Of a stretch of DNA of 58,731 bases, positions 1 through 9,610 are shown in pieces; within the stretch, counting starts at the first letter, position 1, and each line of letters starts with the position of its first letter. The translations under genes were made by a program, and so were the position numbers. Under the pieces are notes generated by a model. That model had not been told where the DNA came from. It did not search any database and saw only the letters and a program-made list of their open reading frames with translations. The stretch lies in NCBI RefSeq assembly GCF_947495455.1, contig NZ_CANLZC010000025.1:1-58731 (forward strand). The letters run 5' to 3'. The stretch comes from an uncultured Shewanella sp. (GTDB taxonomy: Bacteria > Pseudomonadota > Gammaproteobacteria > Enterobacterales > Shewanellaceae).

Positions 1-936
1 GTGTGGGCTCCATTGGCTAATTGGTCAAATTCAGACCGTACTCCTTCGAGGGAAGGGAGTCCATACATCTCGTTCGAAGCGTTTTACAAAGTAAAACCTC
101 ACCCTGCCGCAGGCTGTTGTGCAAATCTAAAAATAACTCGCCGTGAATATGTCCCTATAGGCTCAAACGAAAACATCCTTGTTTTCGATGGTTATTTTTG
201 TATTTACACTGATTTAAAAGCAAAAAGCAAAAAGCAAAAAGCAAAAAGCAAAAAGCAAAAAGCAAAAAGCAAAAAGCAAAAAGCAAAAATAGGTTCCTTT
301 CTTTAATTTTAGTGAGTGGTATCTGATTAAATATAATATAGCTACCTACATTCTATTTTTTTAATAGCTAATTCAACGTCGTCGATGTTTCTCGCTCATA
401 GAGGTCATAATAATGACCTTCAATATCATCCTTGTTTCCCGTTCATTAGCTTATGGCGTTGCCATATTCACCCTATTTGTCGCTCATAGCAGCCATTTTA
501 TGGCTTCGCCCTGAAACCGAAACTAGCAGTTGTATTTACACCGATTTAAAAGCAAAAAGCAAAAACAGAGAGTTTAGCCAATAGTGAGGGAATGGTTGGG
601 AGTGTGAAGGATGTTGAATGCGTCTGTATCGATTAATTCGCTTTGACACGAATATATTTCAAGCAAAAAGGTTAATGAGATCAGATAACAACAGCTTTTA
701 TGTGGATTTTAACGGTTTTCGTGTGATACATTTGTTTTTTAAGTGTTGATCATGCCTTTGAATGAGTGTGACTTATTTTTTGAACAAGAGGTAAGTCGAG
801 GGGCAAATCAAGGACTCAAGTGGTGGAATGAAAAGGTGGCTAAGTGTGAGTGAGCCTTTGAAGTAAGTGGGCGGATAGTGGCTCATTAAAACCGCGAATA
901 ATGATCAAAAATGAGAAAATATTTGGCTGGAGCGCT
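1..936. other. gene-poor left edge with intergenic repeats
   Basis: I see no convincing gene before dptF. The open frame over positions 1-306 is a by-product of the AAAAAGC tandem array and of repeat-like DNA. A short hairpin-forming sequence lies at about 168-187 (CGAAAACA and TGTTTTCG around a 4-nt loop). Two similar stretches reading roughly TGTATTTACAC(T/C)GATTTAAAAGC occur at about 199-221 and 531-553, each followed by AAAAAGC units. This looks like a repeated intergenic element rather than coding DNA. The dptF promoter should lie in 600-930, but I could not pick a clear -35/-10 pair. Confidence 0.6.
216..289. repeat. tandem heptamer array (AAAAAGC)n
   Basis: Nine perfect head-to-tail copies of AAAAAGC occupy 222-284, with a partial unit on each side. 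A shorter run of the same unit reappears at about 547-564 after a very similar flanking sequence. Copy number of such an array is likely to vary by replication slippage. No function is visible. Confidence 0.9.
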
Positions 937-2529
937 ATGTTAAGGTTTAAATCTGCACTGTCTATTTTGTCTAAAAGCTCACCCTATGCGGTGAGTACGC
1001 TGGGTCAGAATGCTCAATCTGTTGAGGATCAGATAAAAGAGTACCTATTTATTACCACTGATATTGAAAAGGCCTTTAGGAAAGCCCTAGATGCAGCTAA
1101 ATTTGGTGATATTATTTTTTTATGTGGCAGCAGTGGTGATGGTAAGTCTGAAATATTGACTCGATATTGTAAGATGCCTGCGTTTAAAGAGAAATGTACT
1201 TTTCACTTAGACGCGACTCATAGTTTTTCTCCTACGACTAATGCTATCCAAACTTTAGATACGCTTTTTGCTAAACATTATAATGACAATAGTGTGTTGG
1301 TGATTGGGATTAATATTGGTATGTTGGGCAATTATGCCCAAGAAGGCGCGGAAGCACATTTTTCTATTAAGCAATCGATAAGTGATTTTCTTGAAGGAAA
1401 AGAAGGGAGTGATAATCATGTTTTTCTCGACTTTGAACAGTTCCCTAAGTTCGTATTAGATAAGGCTGGCCACAGTGCAGCATTTATTAAAGCATTTATG
1501 CAAAAGTTGACCGCCCCCTCAAATAATATTATTCGAGATCATTTTGAACACGAAAAAACACTGCATGCAAGAGATAAAGTTTTGTGCGTAAATTATGAGT
1601 TGTTTAGTGATGAGAATGTCCAAGATATTGTTATTGAGCTTCTGTTTAAGGCGAGATTGGTTAAAGATCAGTTTTTGACGGCTCGTGCTTTACTCGATTT
1701 TGTATTTCATTTATTAGCTGGCCCAAGCTATTTATTCGATAATATTTTTACAGGTAATGACAACGAAATAGCAAGTAAAATTGTTGAGTTTGATCCTGCT
1801 AACATACGTTCTCAACATATCGATAAATTTATCTTATCACGAAGTTTGGGTTTACAGGACAGTGCCTTTAATGTGATGGTGGAAACACTTTCACTTAAAG
1901 GAATTGAGTCTACATTACGTCCCGAATCTTATTTAAGACTGTTTTATTTGTTGAAGAATACCGAGTTAGGTAACAATTACCATCATTCTTTTAAGGATGA
2001 TTTTCAGCAGAAATCGATTGTAGAATTTGCAAGGGTTTGGTACTTGCATTTTCATTTTGATGGCTCTGATGAGCACAAAAAAGCATTGCGTCATTATTAT
2101 AGACATATTGCGGTTGCCGCTATTCATAAATACAACAATCGAAATGCGTCAACTTTAGAGAAGAAAGAATTTTTTATCTCAGAACACAATGGGTTTCAAG
2201 TAGCGGCTGAGCTTGAGTTTAAGGAACATATTGCTGAAATAGAGAAAAATATTGAAAGAAAAACTTCTCATTTTAATTCCTATTTTAAAGTGGGTAAAAA
2301 AGTGATTAAATTATCAACCAATATTAATCTATTTAGCTTAATGATCCGGATTGTTGAAGGGTATCGACCGAATAAATATGATAAAAGCACGATTGTTTTG
2401 CTTGATGAAGTCATTGATAAAATTGCAGATATAGCAAATTCCACTCAAACATTGCATATTTTACATAAAGGAAGTCGATACAAAATTACCAATGATGATT
2501 ATGAAGAGTTCGAAGTGAGTGGATTATAA
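937..2529 (+). CDS. dptF: DptF, Dnd-dependent restriction ATPase
   Basis: This is the first gene of the restriction half of the phosphorothioation system. DptF acts with DptG and DptH to attack DNA that lacks phosphorothioate marks. The 530-residue product has a Walker A loop (GSSGDGKS) at about residues 64-71, so it probably binds ATP. I chose the ATG at 937 because GGAG lies just upstream and the resulting N-terminus (MLRFKSALSILSKSSPYAV) matches the family; an in-frame ATG at 901 would add 12 residues. dptG follows after one base, so the two are translationally coupled. The family call rests on residue patterns and on the neighbouring dptH and dnd genes. The details of the restriction mechanism are not shown by this sequence. 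Confidence 0.9.
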   Translation: MLRFKSALSILSKSSPYAVSTLGQNAQSVEDQIKEYLFITTDIEKAFRKALDAAKFGDIIFLCGSSGDGKSEILTRYCKMPAFKEKCTFHLDATHSFSPTTNAIQTLDTLFAKHYNDNSVLVIGINIGMLGNYAQEGAEAHFSIKQSISDFLEGKEGSDNHVFLDFEQFPKFVLDKAGHSAAFIKAFMQKLTAPSNNIIRDHFEHEKTLHARDKVLCVNYELFSDENVQDIVIELLFKARLVKDQFLTARALLDFVFHLLAGPSYLFDNIFTGNDNEIASKIVEFDPANIRSQHIDKFILSRSLGLQDSAFNVMVETLSLKGIESTLRPESYLRLFYLLKNTELGNNYHHSFKDDFQQKSIVEFARVWYLHFHFDGSDEHKKALRHYYRHIAVAAIHKYNNRNASTLEKKEFFISEHNGFQVAAELEFKEHIAEIEKNIERKTSHFNSYFKVGKKVIKLSTNINLFSLMIRIVEGYRPNKYDKSTIVLLDEVIDKIADIANSTQTLHILHKGSRYKITNDDYEEFEVSGL

Positions 2530-2530
2530 T

Positions 2531-3892
2531 ATGTTGCTATTAAAACCAGAATTACCTTGCACAAAAGAAGAAGTTAAAAATAACGTATTAAGTCGTTACT
2601 TTCCTATCAGAACAAAAGATCGGCAAGATATTTTTAACTGGGATAGTGTATTAGGACATGTTGTTAAGCAATCCTATGGTAGAGATTTTATCCCCTTTAA
2701 GGACCCAAATGATCCGTTAAATAAAAAAAATAAATTATTTGAGTTAAGTGACTTCAAAGAAAAGAGTCAAGAATCTTTTCTTAGAAAATTAGATGTAGCT
2801 AAATTTTGGTTCATTATCGATTCAATGTATTTTCAAGGTGACGGGCTGTATAAAATAGCGCCTGAATTTTTACTTTTTAAAACGAATAGAACTGTCGGTA
2901 ATACGACGAATAGTCGCTTGGGGAATATGTTTTCAAGCTTATTACAAGATTTTGTTTTTAAAGAAAAACCAATAATCAAACTTAATTTTCTTGAGCAGCA
3001 GCTGTATGATGTGCTCAATGCATATCTTTGTGAGCAAAAAAATGAGTCTCGATGGAGTGAGAAAGAAACGCCATATTTACCTTTTATGACGTCAATGTTT
3101 CAAAATGATCTTAATTTTTTAAGCCAAAGACCCAAGTATTTATTAACCGTATTTAAAGATTTTCTAAGGCTTTATGCACACCTTTATACTGCTCAACTTG
3201 CTTTGAATTTGAAAGATTGGCGTTCTGGTGAACCTAAACCTAAATATCATTATTTTATTTTAGATAATGAAAAGGCCAGTGATGAACGCATTCTTGTTAA
3301 GGATCATGGTTATAAGCAACTGAAAGGAGCGCTTTGGAATATTTTCCCGTACTTAGCAATGAACGAAAGCTTACAGTCAACTAAAGCACAAATGAATCCT
3401 ATTTGGGTTTTGGCCAAAAATTGCTCTGAAAATCCAGGCTGCACAGAAGCATTAAAAGTCTACGCAGAAGCATTTAAAGAAAACCGCCAACTCAATACAG
3501 TGCTTACAGACTCTAATGACCCACTCGATCAACTTGATAATCTCTTCAAGCTGGCATTGGCTCAATTTTCTCGAGGAGAGTCTCGTCATGAAATTAATTC
3601 TCTTTATGTGAAATCAGTAAGTTCAGAATTATGTGAGTCTTTTATACAAAGTCGTGGTCGAGCTGGGCGTGTCATGGTCTTTAATCAAGACTATCTTATT
3701 TTACTGACAAATTTAGCCATAGGCGAGAGAGATAAATTAAGATTTCACGAGTTAATTTTGGCTTTTGAAGCCAGAGGTGTGTTTTTTGATAAACAGAGTC
3801 AAAAAGCTTTGATCGAATTTTTTGAGCGCATCGGTAATGTTGAGCGCATGAGCGACAGTGGAGATGCGGTATATGTCATTAAAACAATTTAG
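2531..3892 (+). CDS. dptG: DptG, Dnd-dependent restriction protein
   Basis: This is the middle gene of the dptFGH restriction operon, 453 residues, with no enzymatic motif that I can recognise. DptG is defined mainly by always standing between dptF and dptH, and its size and position fit. The ATG at 2531 follows the dptF stop by one base. A GTG at 2519 would add four residues and overlap dptF. The 3' end overlaps dptH by 20 nt, so all three proteins are probably made from one message in fixed proportion. The product looks soluble and is rich in Lys, Phe and Leu; no signal peptide or membrane segment is visible. Confidence 0.85.
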   Translation: MLLLKPELPCTKEEVKNNVLSRYFPIRTKDRQDIFNWDSVLGHVVKQSYGRDFIPFKDPNDPLNKKNKLFELSDFKEKSQESFLRKLDVAKFWFIIDSMYFQGDGLYKIAPEFLLFKTNRTVGNTTNSRLGNMFSSLLQDFVFKEKPIIKLNFLEQQLYDVLNAYLCEQKNESRWSEKETPYLPFMTSMFQNDLNFLSQRPKYLLTVFKDFLRLYAHLYTAQLALNLKDWRSGEPKPKYHYFILDNEKASDERILVKDHGYKQLKGALWNIFPYLAMNESLQSTKAQMNPIWVLAKNCSENPGCTEALKVYAEAFKENRQLNTVLTDSNDPLDQLDNLFKLALAQFSRGESRHEINSLYVKSVSSELCESFIQSRGRAGRVMVFNQDYLILLTNLAIGERDKLRFHELILAFEARGVFFDKQSQKALIEFFERIGNVERMSDSGDAVYVIKTI

Positions 3893-6800
3893 TCACTTTT
3901 TATCTGAACGATTTTTAAATTGGGGAGAAGATAAGTTAAAAAAAGGTTTTAGATATCAATTTCAATCACCTGATAATGAGAATAGTCTTAAATTATTTGA
4001 GGCACTGATTCATTATTCAAAGGGGAGTATTGATATTAAAGGGACTTCACTTCCTGTTATTGCTTGCGGAAAAATAGACCTTTTACCTGTATTACACTGT
4101 GAAGACTTATCTCATCAGTTAGGGTTTACTGAGAACTTTATTTCGCATTTAAGGGATGAAGTTGCTGGGCAAGTAGGGCAACTTAAAGGCTGTTCATTGT
4201 TAGTTATTCATAACAGTATGTTGGATACCTTAATTAATTCTGCCGATGATTTAGCACAACCGACGAGTGTGTGGCATCCTGAGCAAATAAAACAAGCCAT
4301 GTATGGTTTGATTAATGATTATAATGGGACAAAAAAGGTCTCGGAATGTTTATTAGAACATCGATTTAATCAAATTGTTGATGATGAGGCCACTATGTTT
4401 GGCTTTGAAGATTTGTACAATGCATTACTCGATGGAGAGTTAAAATTTAGTGAGCTGGGTTTGTTAAATGATCCTGCCATATTAACTTGGAGTGATAAGC
4501 CTGAACAGATCACTAAACGATTGGAAGAGAATAAGAAGCTTTATGAAGAATTCGAACGGATTACGCATCACTTCCCTCAAGAACTTGAAGAAAAGCTAGC
4601 CGAAAAAGATTTTGGTGCTAAATTTGTTGCTAAGTATTTTGGTAAAGAAGATACAGAGGCTTGGAAAAACGAACTTGAATTTAGTGCGTGTAAGCAAGAG
4701 CAAGAGAGTAATCGTCAAAACTTGCTTGAGCTTGAAAATGAAAAAAGCATTCAAGGTGAGTTAATTACAAAAAGTAAAGCTGATACCAAAGCGGGCCGAC
4801 GTGAGCGCCATCTAATATTATTATTGGAAGAAGATCAACAAACATTTGATATTGAGATGACTTTTATTGGCGGTAAAATTGATCGCAACCAATGCAGTGT
4901 GAAGCATAATAAAACAGATTTAATAGAGGTCACTAACCCTGTTAACGCTGGCGGTGTCAGAAGTCGTGTCAGTGTTAAAGGTGAATATTCGGGTCAAGCT
5001 ACTTTTTTTATTTTTACATTGAAAAGAGAAAAAACTGCAGAGCGGCACAAGTTTAAAGTGCTGGTATTACGTGCTGGAGACTTTTATGTTGAGGCGTTCA
5101 GAAATAATTTTCTTATAGATCCCTCTTTTTCTCCCAAAAAACCATCAAGAGTGATACTGCAAACAGAAGATAATTCCTTTAAAATTAGTGAGGAAGGATG
5201 CCAAGCAGTTTTGAATGAAATTGGTCAAGTATTTGATAATACAATGACGAATGAAATCGATTTTGGTCAAATAGCCAATGAAAGCGATGAGCTTCATTTT
5301 GGGGTTAAAAGTGAGAATACATCGCTTGTGTTTAATGTTGAAGGGGCTATTGCAACTGATTCATTGTCGTTACCATTAGTACTTGACCAAGATAGATTTT
5401 CTTGTTTATATCAAGATGATTATTTTGGTAGTTTTAATCGAACCAAGAATAAGGTCTTGTTAGATAATAAAGAAATATCCCCGAAAGGTAAGCGTCTAAC
5501 ATTATTGCAGCGAGAAGCTGAGTTACTCGATAATGAAATATTAACTCGGCGAGATGATGGTGAGTCTTCTTTTTACCTTAATCACCTCGAAGAAAACTAT
5601 TTAAATTTGTATCTTGCTTATCAAGGTTTATTTGATTATTACATTAAACGCCAGAGCTTACCTAGTCTCTGCAGTTGGGGCACTGAATTTCGTGCTTTAG
5701 CCCAAGTTGTTGTCGAGCAATACAATTTAGCCATCGCTAAAATTGAAGATGACATATTGTTATCTGAGTCTCAAAAACAACTCGTTAATATCGGCTTTGC
5801 TACCTTTAATGGTCAAGAGTACATTACGCCATTTCATCCTTTAGTCATCGCTTACTATTTGGCTTTAACAGAAGCTATTATTCAAGAAAAAGATCAATTG
5901 ACTCTTGATACAACACATGGGCATAGCTTTAAAACTTTGCCTAAAGTGACCTTAAGTCGGCTTAATCCTCGAGGGTTATTGCCTTTCATTTATCACCCTC
6001 TTCATGGTTTTTCTTTTAGTCAATTAGAAAAAGAAAATTGCTTTTGGATGGAGCTAGTACCACAACAAGAAACCAGCTTTGCTTATGTGCGCAAACTGGT
6101 TAAGGATAAGGTTACTGAGTTTAAAAAAGCGTTTTCGGCGCTGTTTAATGCAGGAAGTAAAGCAACATTAATTATTAATTCAGTCAATAACCGAACAAAT
6201 CATCAACTGTTCATGGGGGTGGTTGATTTTGTTAAGGCGCAAAAAGGGAAAGCCTGTCAGATCCATGTCAACTTATACGATGATAAATTGACTTATACTG
6301 AGTTTGACCGATTTGCCGAGATGGCCAGTTACGATGAACTCAAGGTGCTTTATGGCCTTGATAAAGGCACATACAGAGAGCAAGCCGATACCATCATTGA
6401 TTTACTTCGCACTCAGCTGACTTATAGCAAGTTTGAAAACAGTAAAATTGAGGGCAAGCAAGCTTATTCACATCTGAGCTTTTTTAGAAATAACACTAAA
6501 GTTGAGCCACGTGATGTGAATGTGGACAAGCAGCTTAGTGGCGTGGTTTGTCATGGATTGATGGCAGGTGAAGCTGCAGCGAACAAGCAAGATAGTTATT
6601 TTACTGCATTTGGGCTTAAAAATGTTGAGATAAGTGGCTTACCCCATTTAGTCATGGCACAAAAATTGGGTGGGTTGATTAAACCAGCTCGCTCATCCAG
6701 TGAGCCGACTGGAAACGCTAAGTCTATGGCATTAGTTGTTAGTGATAACTTTAAAGCCTTATTAGAGCGCTCTTATGAAAATTCTATTTGGACCACCATC

Positions 6801-9053
6801 ATCGATCCCAAAGTGACTTTAGATTTTTTTGATAATGCGAAAGACATGGTGCTCATTCATTATTCTGATAGTTATACCAATTCGGCAAATTATGATGCGA
6901 TTACAGTAACGCGTGAAACGGAATTGTATAAAAAAGTGTTAGAGCAAGATGAAGGAGGAATAACAGCAGAATTTAATGCATTTAATGGTGAATGGTTGCT
7001 TAAACTCATTACCGCTAATGCCAATGAGCGGAAAGAGAAAAAAGGTATTATTGGTGCTTATAAGTTTGTCAATTGTTTGTTGTCACGGTCAGACATTACT
7101 TGGGTACCTTTGTCAGTTGCAGAGATGATAAGAGTGACAGGTAACATTGGCCTTAAAATGTCCGATAGTGACTTTTCACGTAATGTACAAGGGTATAAAT
7201 CAGGGTTGATATCTGATGATGTTTTATTTGTTGGTTTTAAAGATCAGCAAATGTATTTATTGCCATTGGAAGTGAAAACGGGTATTAAGCAAACCCATAA
7301 TAAAGGGGTACAGCAAGCGAAAGAGCTTAAGCGTTACCTGAGTGAGGATATTCTTGGGCGTAAAGATTTTGCCGGGAAACTCTATCGTGGTTTATTCATT
7401 CGCCAAGTCTTGATGCAAGTTGATAAATATCAACTTTATAACCTTTACGCTAAAGATTATTTTGATGCCTTTTTAGCGCAGCGAGAATATTGGTTGCAAG
7501 GTGATTATGGTATTGCTGATTTAGTCAATTATCCTGATGGATTCATGTTGTCTCATGTCGAGAATGATACTTTTTTTGAAGCAGATTTTACTGAAGTTGA
7601 AGGTATTCTCAAAATACAATTGCCTATTAGTTATCTTAAAAGCTTAGTCAGTACACCTTTAGCCGAATTAATGCAGGATGTAAGGCCTGAGCAATTATGC
7701 CATATCCCCGAAAAATATTTATTGAAAGCAGGCCAAAAAAGTACTACTGCAGCCCCTTCAAGCCAAAATGAAACCTTTAATGCACAAATTGAAATCAAAG
7801 GGGATATGTTAGCTAATGGACTCGATACATCAATAACTAATGAACCGTCTGTAATACACCAAGATTTAAGCAAGCATTCTGCTAGTGAGCCTATATTGGA
7901 AAGTTTGAGCTCGGTTCATAAAACGAATGAAAATTTAACCATTCTTGTGGGTTATGATGTGCGAGATAACGAAGCGGTATACTGGGAGCCTACGAACACT
8001 GCAAAATTTATGAATACCAATTCAGGTATTATTGGCACCATGGGCACAGGAAAAACTCAATGTACCAAGTCAGTAGTGACCCAGTTACATCAAAATCAAC
8101 ATTTGAATCTCGATGGAAAAGCTATCGGTGTTCTTATTTTTGATTATAAATCCGATTATGTTGACGATAAGTTTCTATTAGCCACAAAGGGAAAAAAGTA
8201 TAATTTACACAAATTACCTTATAACCCGTTAAGCTTGTTTGGTGATACTCCCATGTTACCAGTGCATACTGCACGTGGTTTTGCTGAAACCATGGGGAAG
8301 GCGTTTGGCTTAGGGCAAAAGCAGCAATTAAAATTGAGAAAACTGATTGGTGAAGCTTATGAATTAGCGGGGATCAATAAGTCAGATAAAAACACTTGGA
8401 ATAGACCAGCACCGACCATGGCTGATATTTGGGCTTTATTTGAAGAGACTGAGCCTGCAGAAGATTCACTCTATGCCGCTCTTGAAAGCCTATATGAGCT
8501 GGAAATTTTTGAAGATGATCATACTCAATGCACGAGTTTGTATGAACTAGTCGATGGTATTACTGTCATTGAATTAGCGGGTTACCCGTCTGAAATACAA
8601 AATTTGGTGGTGGCCTTGACTATGGATCTGTTCTACTCACAGATGCAAAAACAAGGTAAGCCAGAAGTCCAAGGGGACTTTAGACAAGTGACTAAGCTGT
8701 TATTGGTGGATGAAGCCGATAATTTCATGTCGCAAAATTTCCCAAGCTTACGAAAAGTCCTTAAAGAGGGGCGAGAGTACGGGGTTGGCGTCATACTATC
8801 GACTCAAGATATTACCCATTTTAAAACCAGCGAGAATGATTATTCGGCCTATATTCTAAGCTGGGTGGTTCACCGTGTGTCTCAAATTAAAAACCAAGAT
8901 ATCAAATCGATTTTTAATAAGGATGACAAACAAGATCAAGAAAGTTTAATGCAAAGCATACGTGAGCTAGAAAAACATTACAGTTTGTATGTCGATGGGG
9001 ATAAAAAAATAAGCAAGATCAAAGATAAAGCTTTCTGGGAGTTGATTGGATGA
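3873..9053 (+). CDS. dptH: DptH, large Dnd-dependent restriction ATPase
   Basis: This 1,726-residue protein has the length usual for DptH. Only the C-terminal third is readily interpretable: a Walker A loop (GTMGTGKT, about residue 1388) and a Walker B segment (LLLVDEAD, Asp at about 1613) form a HerA/FtsK-like P-loop ATPase of the kind that translocates on DNA. A Lys/Glu-rich helical stretch lies around residues 210-310. The middle part carries no motif I can name; a nuclease fold could hide there. The ATG at 3873 is preferred over the GTG at 3858 because GTGGAG precedes it. The stop overlaps the next gene by 4 nt (ATGA), which ties the membrane protein behind it to this operon. Confidence 0.9.
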   Translation: MSLKQFSHFLSERFLNWGEDKLKKGFRYQFQSPDNENSLKLFEALIHYSKGSIDIKGTSLPVIACGKIDLLPVLHCEDLSHQLGFTENFISHLRDEVAGQVGQLKGCSLLVIHNSMLDTLINSADDLAQPTSVWHPEQIKQAMYGLINDYNGTKKVSECLLEHRFNQIVDDEATMFGFEDLYNALLDGELKFSELGLLNDPAILTWSDKPEQITKRLEENKKLYEEFERITHHFPQELEEKLAEKDFGAKFVAKYFGKEDTEAWKNELEFSACKQEQESNRQNLLELENEKSIQGELITKSKADTKAGRRERHLILLLEEDQQTFDIEMTFIGGKIDRNQCSVKHNKTDLIEVTNPVNAGGVRSRVSVKGEYSGQATFFIFTLKREKTAERHKFKVLVLRAGDFYVEAFRNNFLIDPSFSPKKPSRVILQTEDNSFKISEEGCQAVLNEIGQVFDNTMTNEIDFGQIANESDELHFGVKSENTSLVFNVEGAIATDSLSLPLVLDQDRFSCLYQDDYFGSFNRTKNKVLLDNKEISPKGKRLTLLQREAELLDNEILTRRDDGESSFYLNHLEENYLNLYLAYQGLFDYYIKRQSLPSLCSWGTEFRALAQVVVEQYNLAIAKIEDDILLSESQKQLVNIGFATFNGQEYITPFHPLVIAYYLALTEAIIQEKDQLTLDTTHGHSFKTLPKVTLSRLNPRGLLPFIYHPLHGFSFSQLEKENCFWMELVPQQETSFAYVRKLVKDKVTEFKKAFSALFNAGSKATLIINSVNNRTNHQLFMGVVDFVKAQKGKACQIHVNLYDDKLTYTEFDRFAEMASYDELKVLYGLDKGTYREQADTIIDLLRTQLTYSKFENSKIEGKQAYSHLSFFRNNTKVEPRDVNVDKQLSGVVCHGLMAGEAAANKQDSYFTAFGLKNVEISGLPHLVMAQKLGGLIKPARSSSEPTGNAKSMALVVSDNFKALLERSYENSIWTTIIDPKVTLDFFDNAKDMVLIHYSDSYTNSANYDAITVTRETELYKKVLEQDEGGITAEFNAFNGEWLLKLITANANERKEKKGIIGAYKFVNCLLSRSDITWVPLSVAEMIRVTGNIGLKMSDSDFSRNVQGYKSGLISDDVLFVGFKDQQMYLLPLEVKTGIKQTHNKGVQQAKELKRYLSEDILGRKDFAGKLYRGLFIRQVLMQVDKYQLYNLYAKDYFDAFLAQREYWLQGDYGIADLVNYPDGFMLSHVENDTFFEADFTEVEGILKIQLPISYLKSLVSTPLAELMQDVRPEQLCHIPEKYLLKAGQKSTTAAPSSQNETFNAQIEIKGDMLANGLDTSITNEPSVIHQDLSKHSASEPILESLSSVHKTNENLTILVGYDVRDNEAVYWEPTNTAKFMNTNSGIIGTMGTGKTQCTKSVVTQLHQNQHLNLDGKAIGVLIFDYKSDYVDDKFLLATKGKKYNLHKLPYNPLSLFGDTPMLPVHTARGFAETMGKAFGLGQKQQLKLRKLIGEAYELAGINKSDKNTWNRPAPTMADIWALFEETEPAEDSLYAALESLYELEIFEDDHTQCTSLYELVDGITVIELAGYPSEIQNLVVALTMDLFYSQMQKQGKPEVQGDFRQVTKLLLVDEADNFMSQNFPSLRKVLKEGREYGVGVILSTQDITHFKTSENDYSAYILSWVVHRVSQIKNQDIKSIFNKDDKQDQESLMQSIRELEKHYSLYVDGDKKISKIKDKAFWELIG

Positions 9054-9610
9054 GTAATATAATTAAAGATTTTTTTTCAGGAAGAAGCTATTACCTTTCT
9101 ATCAAAACGCATCTATTAGTTATATTAATTTTGGGGGTTACTTTGATCTTTTCATTTCTTCCTGTGATGATTAGCTCTGCTATACATGCAACTGAAAATA
9201 ATATAAATTTAAAGGATGCATTTTTAAAAATAATTTTTGCTGATGCTATGTTTTTATACTGTTCATCTTTTATTGCTCCTTTTATTATTTTGAGCATAAA
9301 AGTTATGTATAAAGAAAGGATGAAAGATTTTATATTATATCCAATAGCTTTACTTGGGAGCTTTTATGTGGTTATTTTTGGAGCATTAATGTATTCAGGA
9401 GTTGTATCAAGAAACCTTTTTTCACTTGGTGAATCAGCATCAAATAATATATATCCAACAATAGCTGATATCTCTATTATGATAATTACTCTCATAATTT
9501 GGTATTACTGTATGTATAAAGAAAGTTATTTTCATCAAAATACTTCAGATAGTTACCAACGTGATGAGAAGAAAAATTTTGTAAGTTTTGATGAGGTTAT
9601 CAAAAAATGA
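9050..9610 (+). CDS. four-helix membrane protein in the dpt operon
   Basis: The 186-residue product has four clear hydrophobic segments at about residues 18-45, 63-90, 97-119 and 134-154, then a charged C-terminal tail of about 30 residues that is probably cytoplasmic. I do not recognise the family. It overlaps dptH by 4 nt (ATGA) and the next gene by 4 nt (ATGA), so it is translated as part of the dpt operon. The standard dptFGH set has no such membrane protein. Base composition is more AT-rich than in dptFGH, which suggests later acquisition. A membrane-acting partner of the restriction proteins, or an unrelated effector riding in the operon, are both possible. Confidence 0.8.
   Translation: MSNIIKDFFSGRSYYLSIKTHLLVILILGVTLIFSFLPVMISSAIHATENNINLKDAFLKIIFADAMFLYCSSFIAPFIILSIKVMYKERMKDFILYPIALLGSFYVVIFGALMYSGVVSRNLFSLGESASNNIYPTIADISIMIITLIIWYYCMYKESYFHQNTSDSYQRDEKKNFVSFDEVIKK

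Noticed and set aside
216..289. possible CRISPR-like array
   Set aside because: The units are 7 bp, perfect and without spacers, so it is a simple tandem repeat; no cas genes are present in the window.
1..306. 101-residue open frame with KAKSKKQ repeats
   Set aside because: The repeats come from the non-coding heptamer array; the rest matches repeat-like intergenic DNA and no ribosome site is visible.
752..853. 33-residue frame MPLNECDLFFEQ... upstream of dptF
   Set aside because: Too short, no ribosome site, and no family resemblance; a gene remnant is possible but unsupported.
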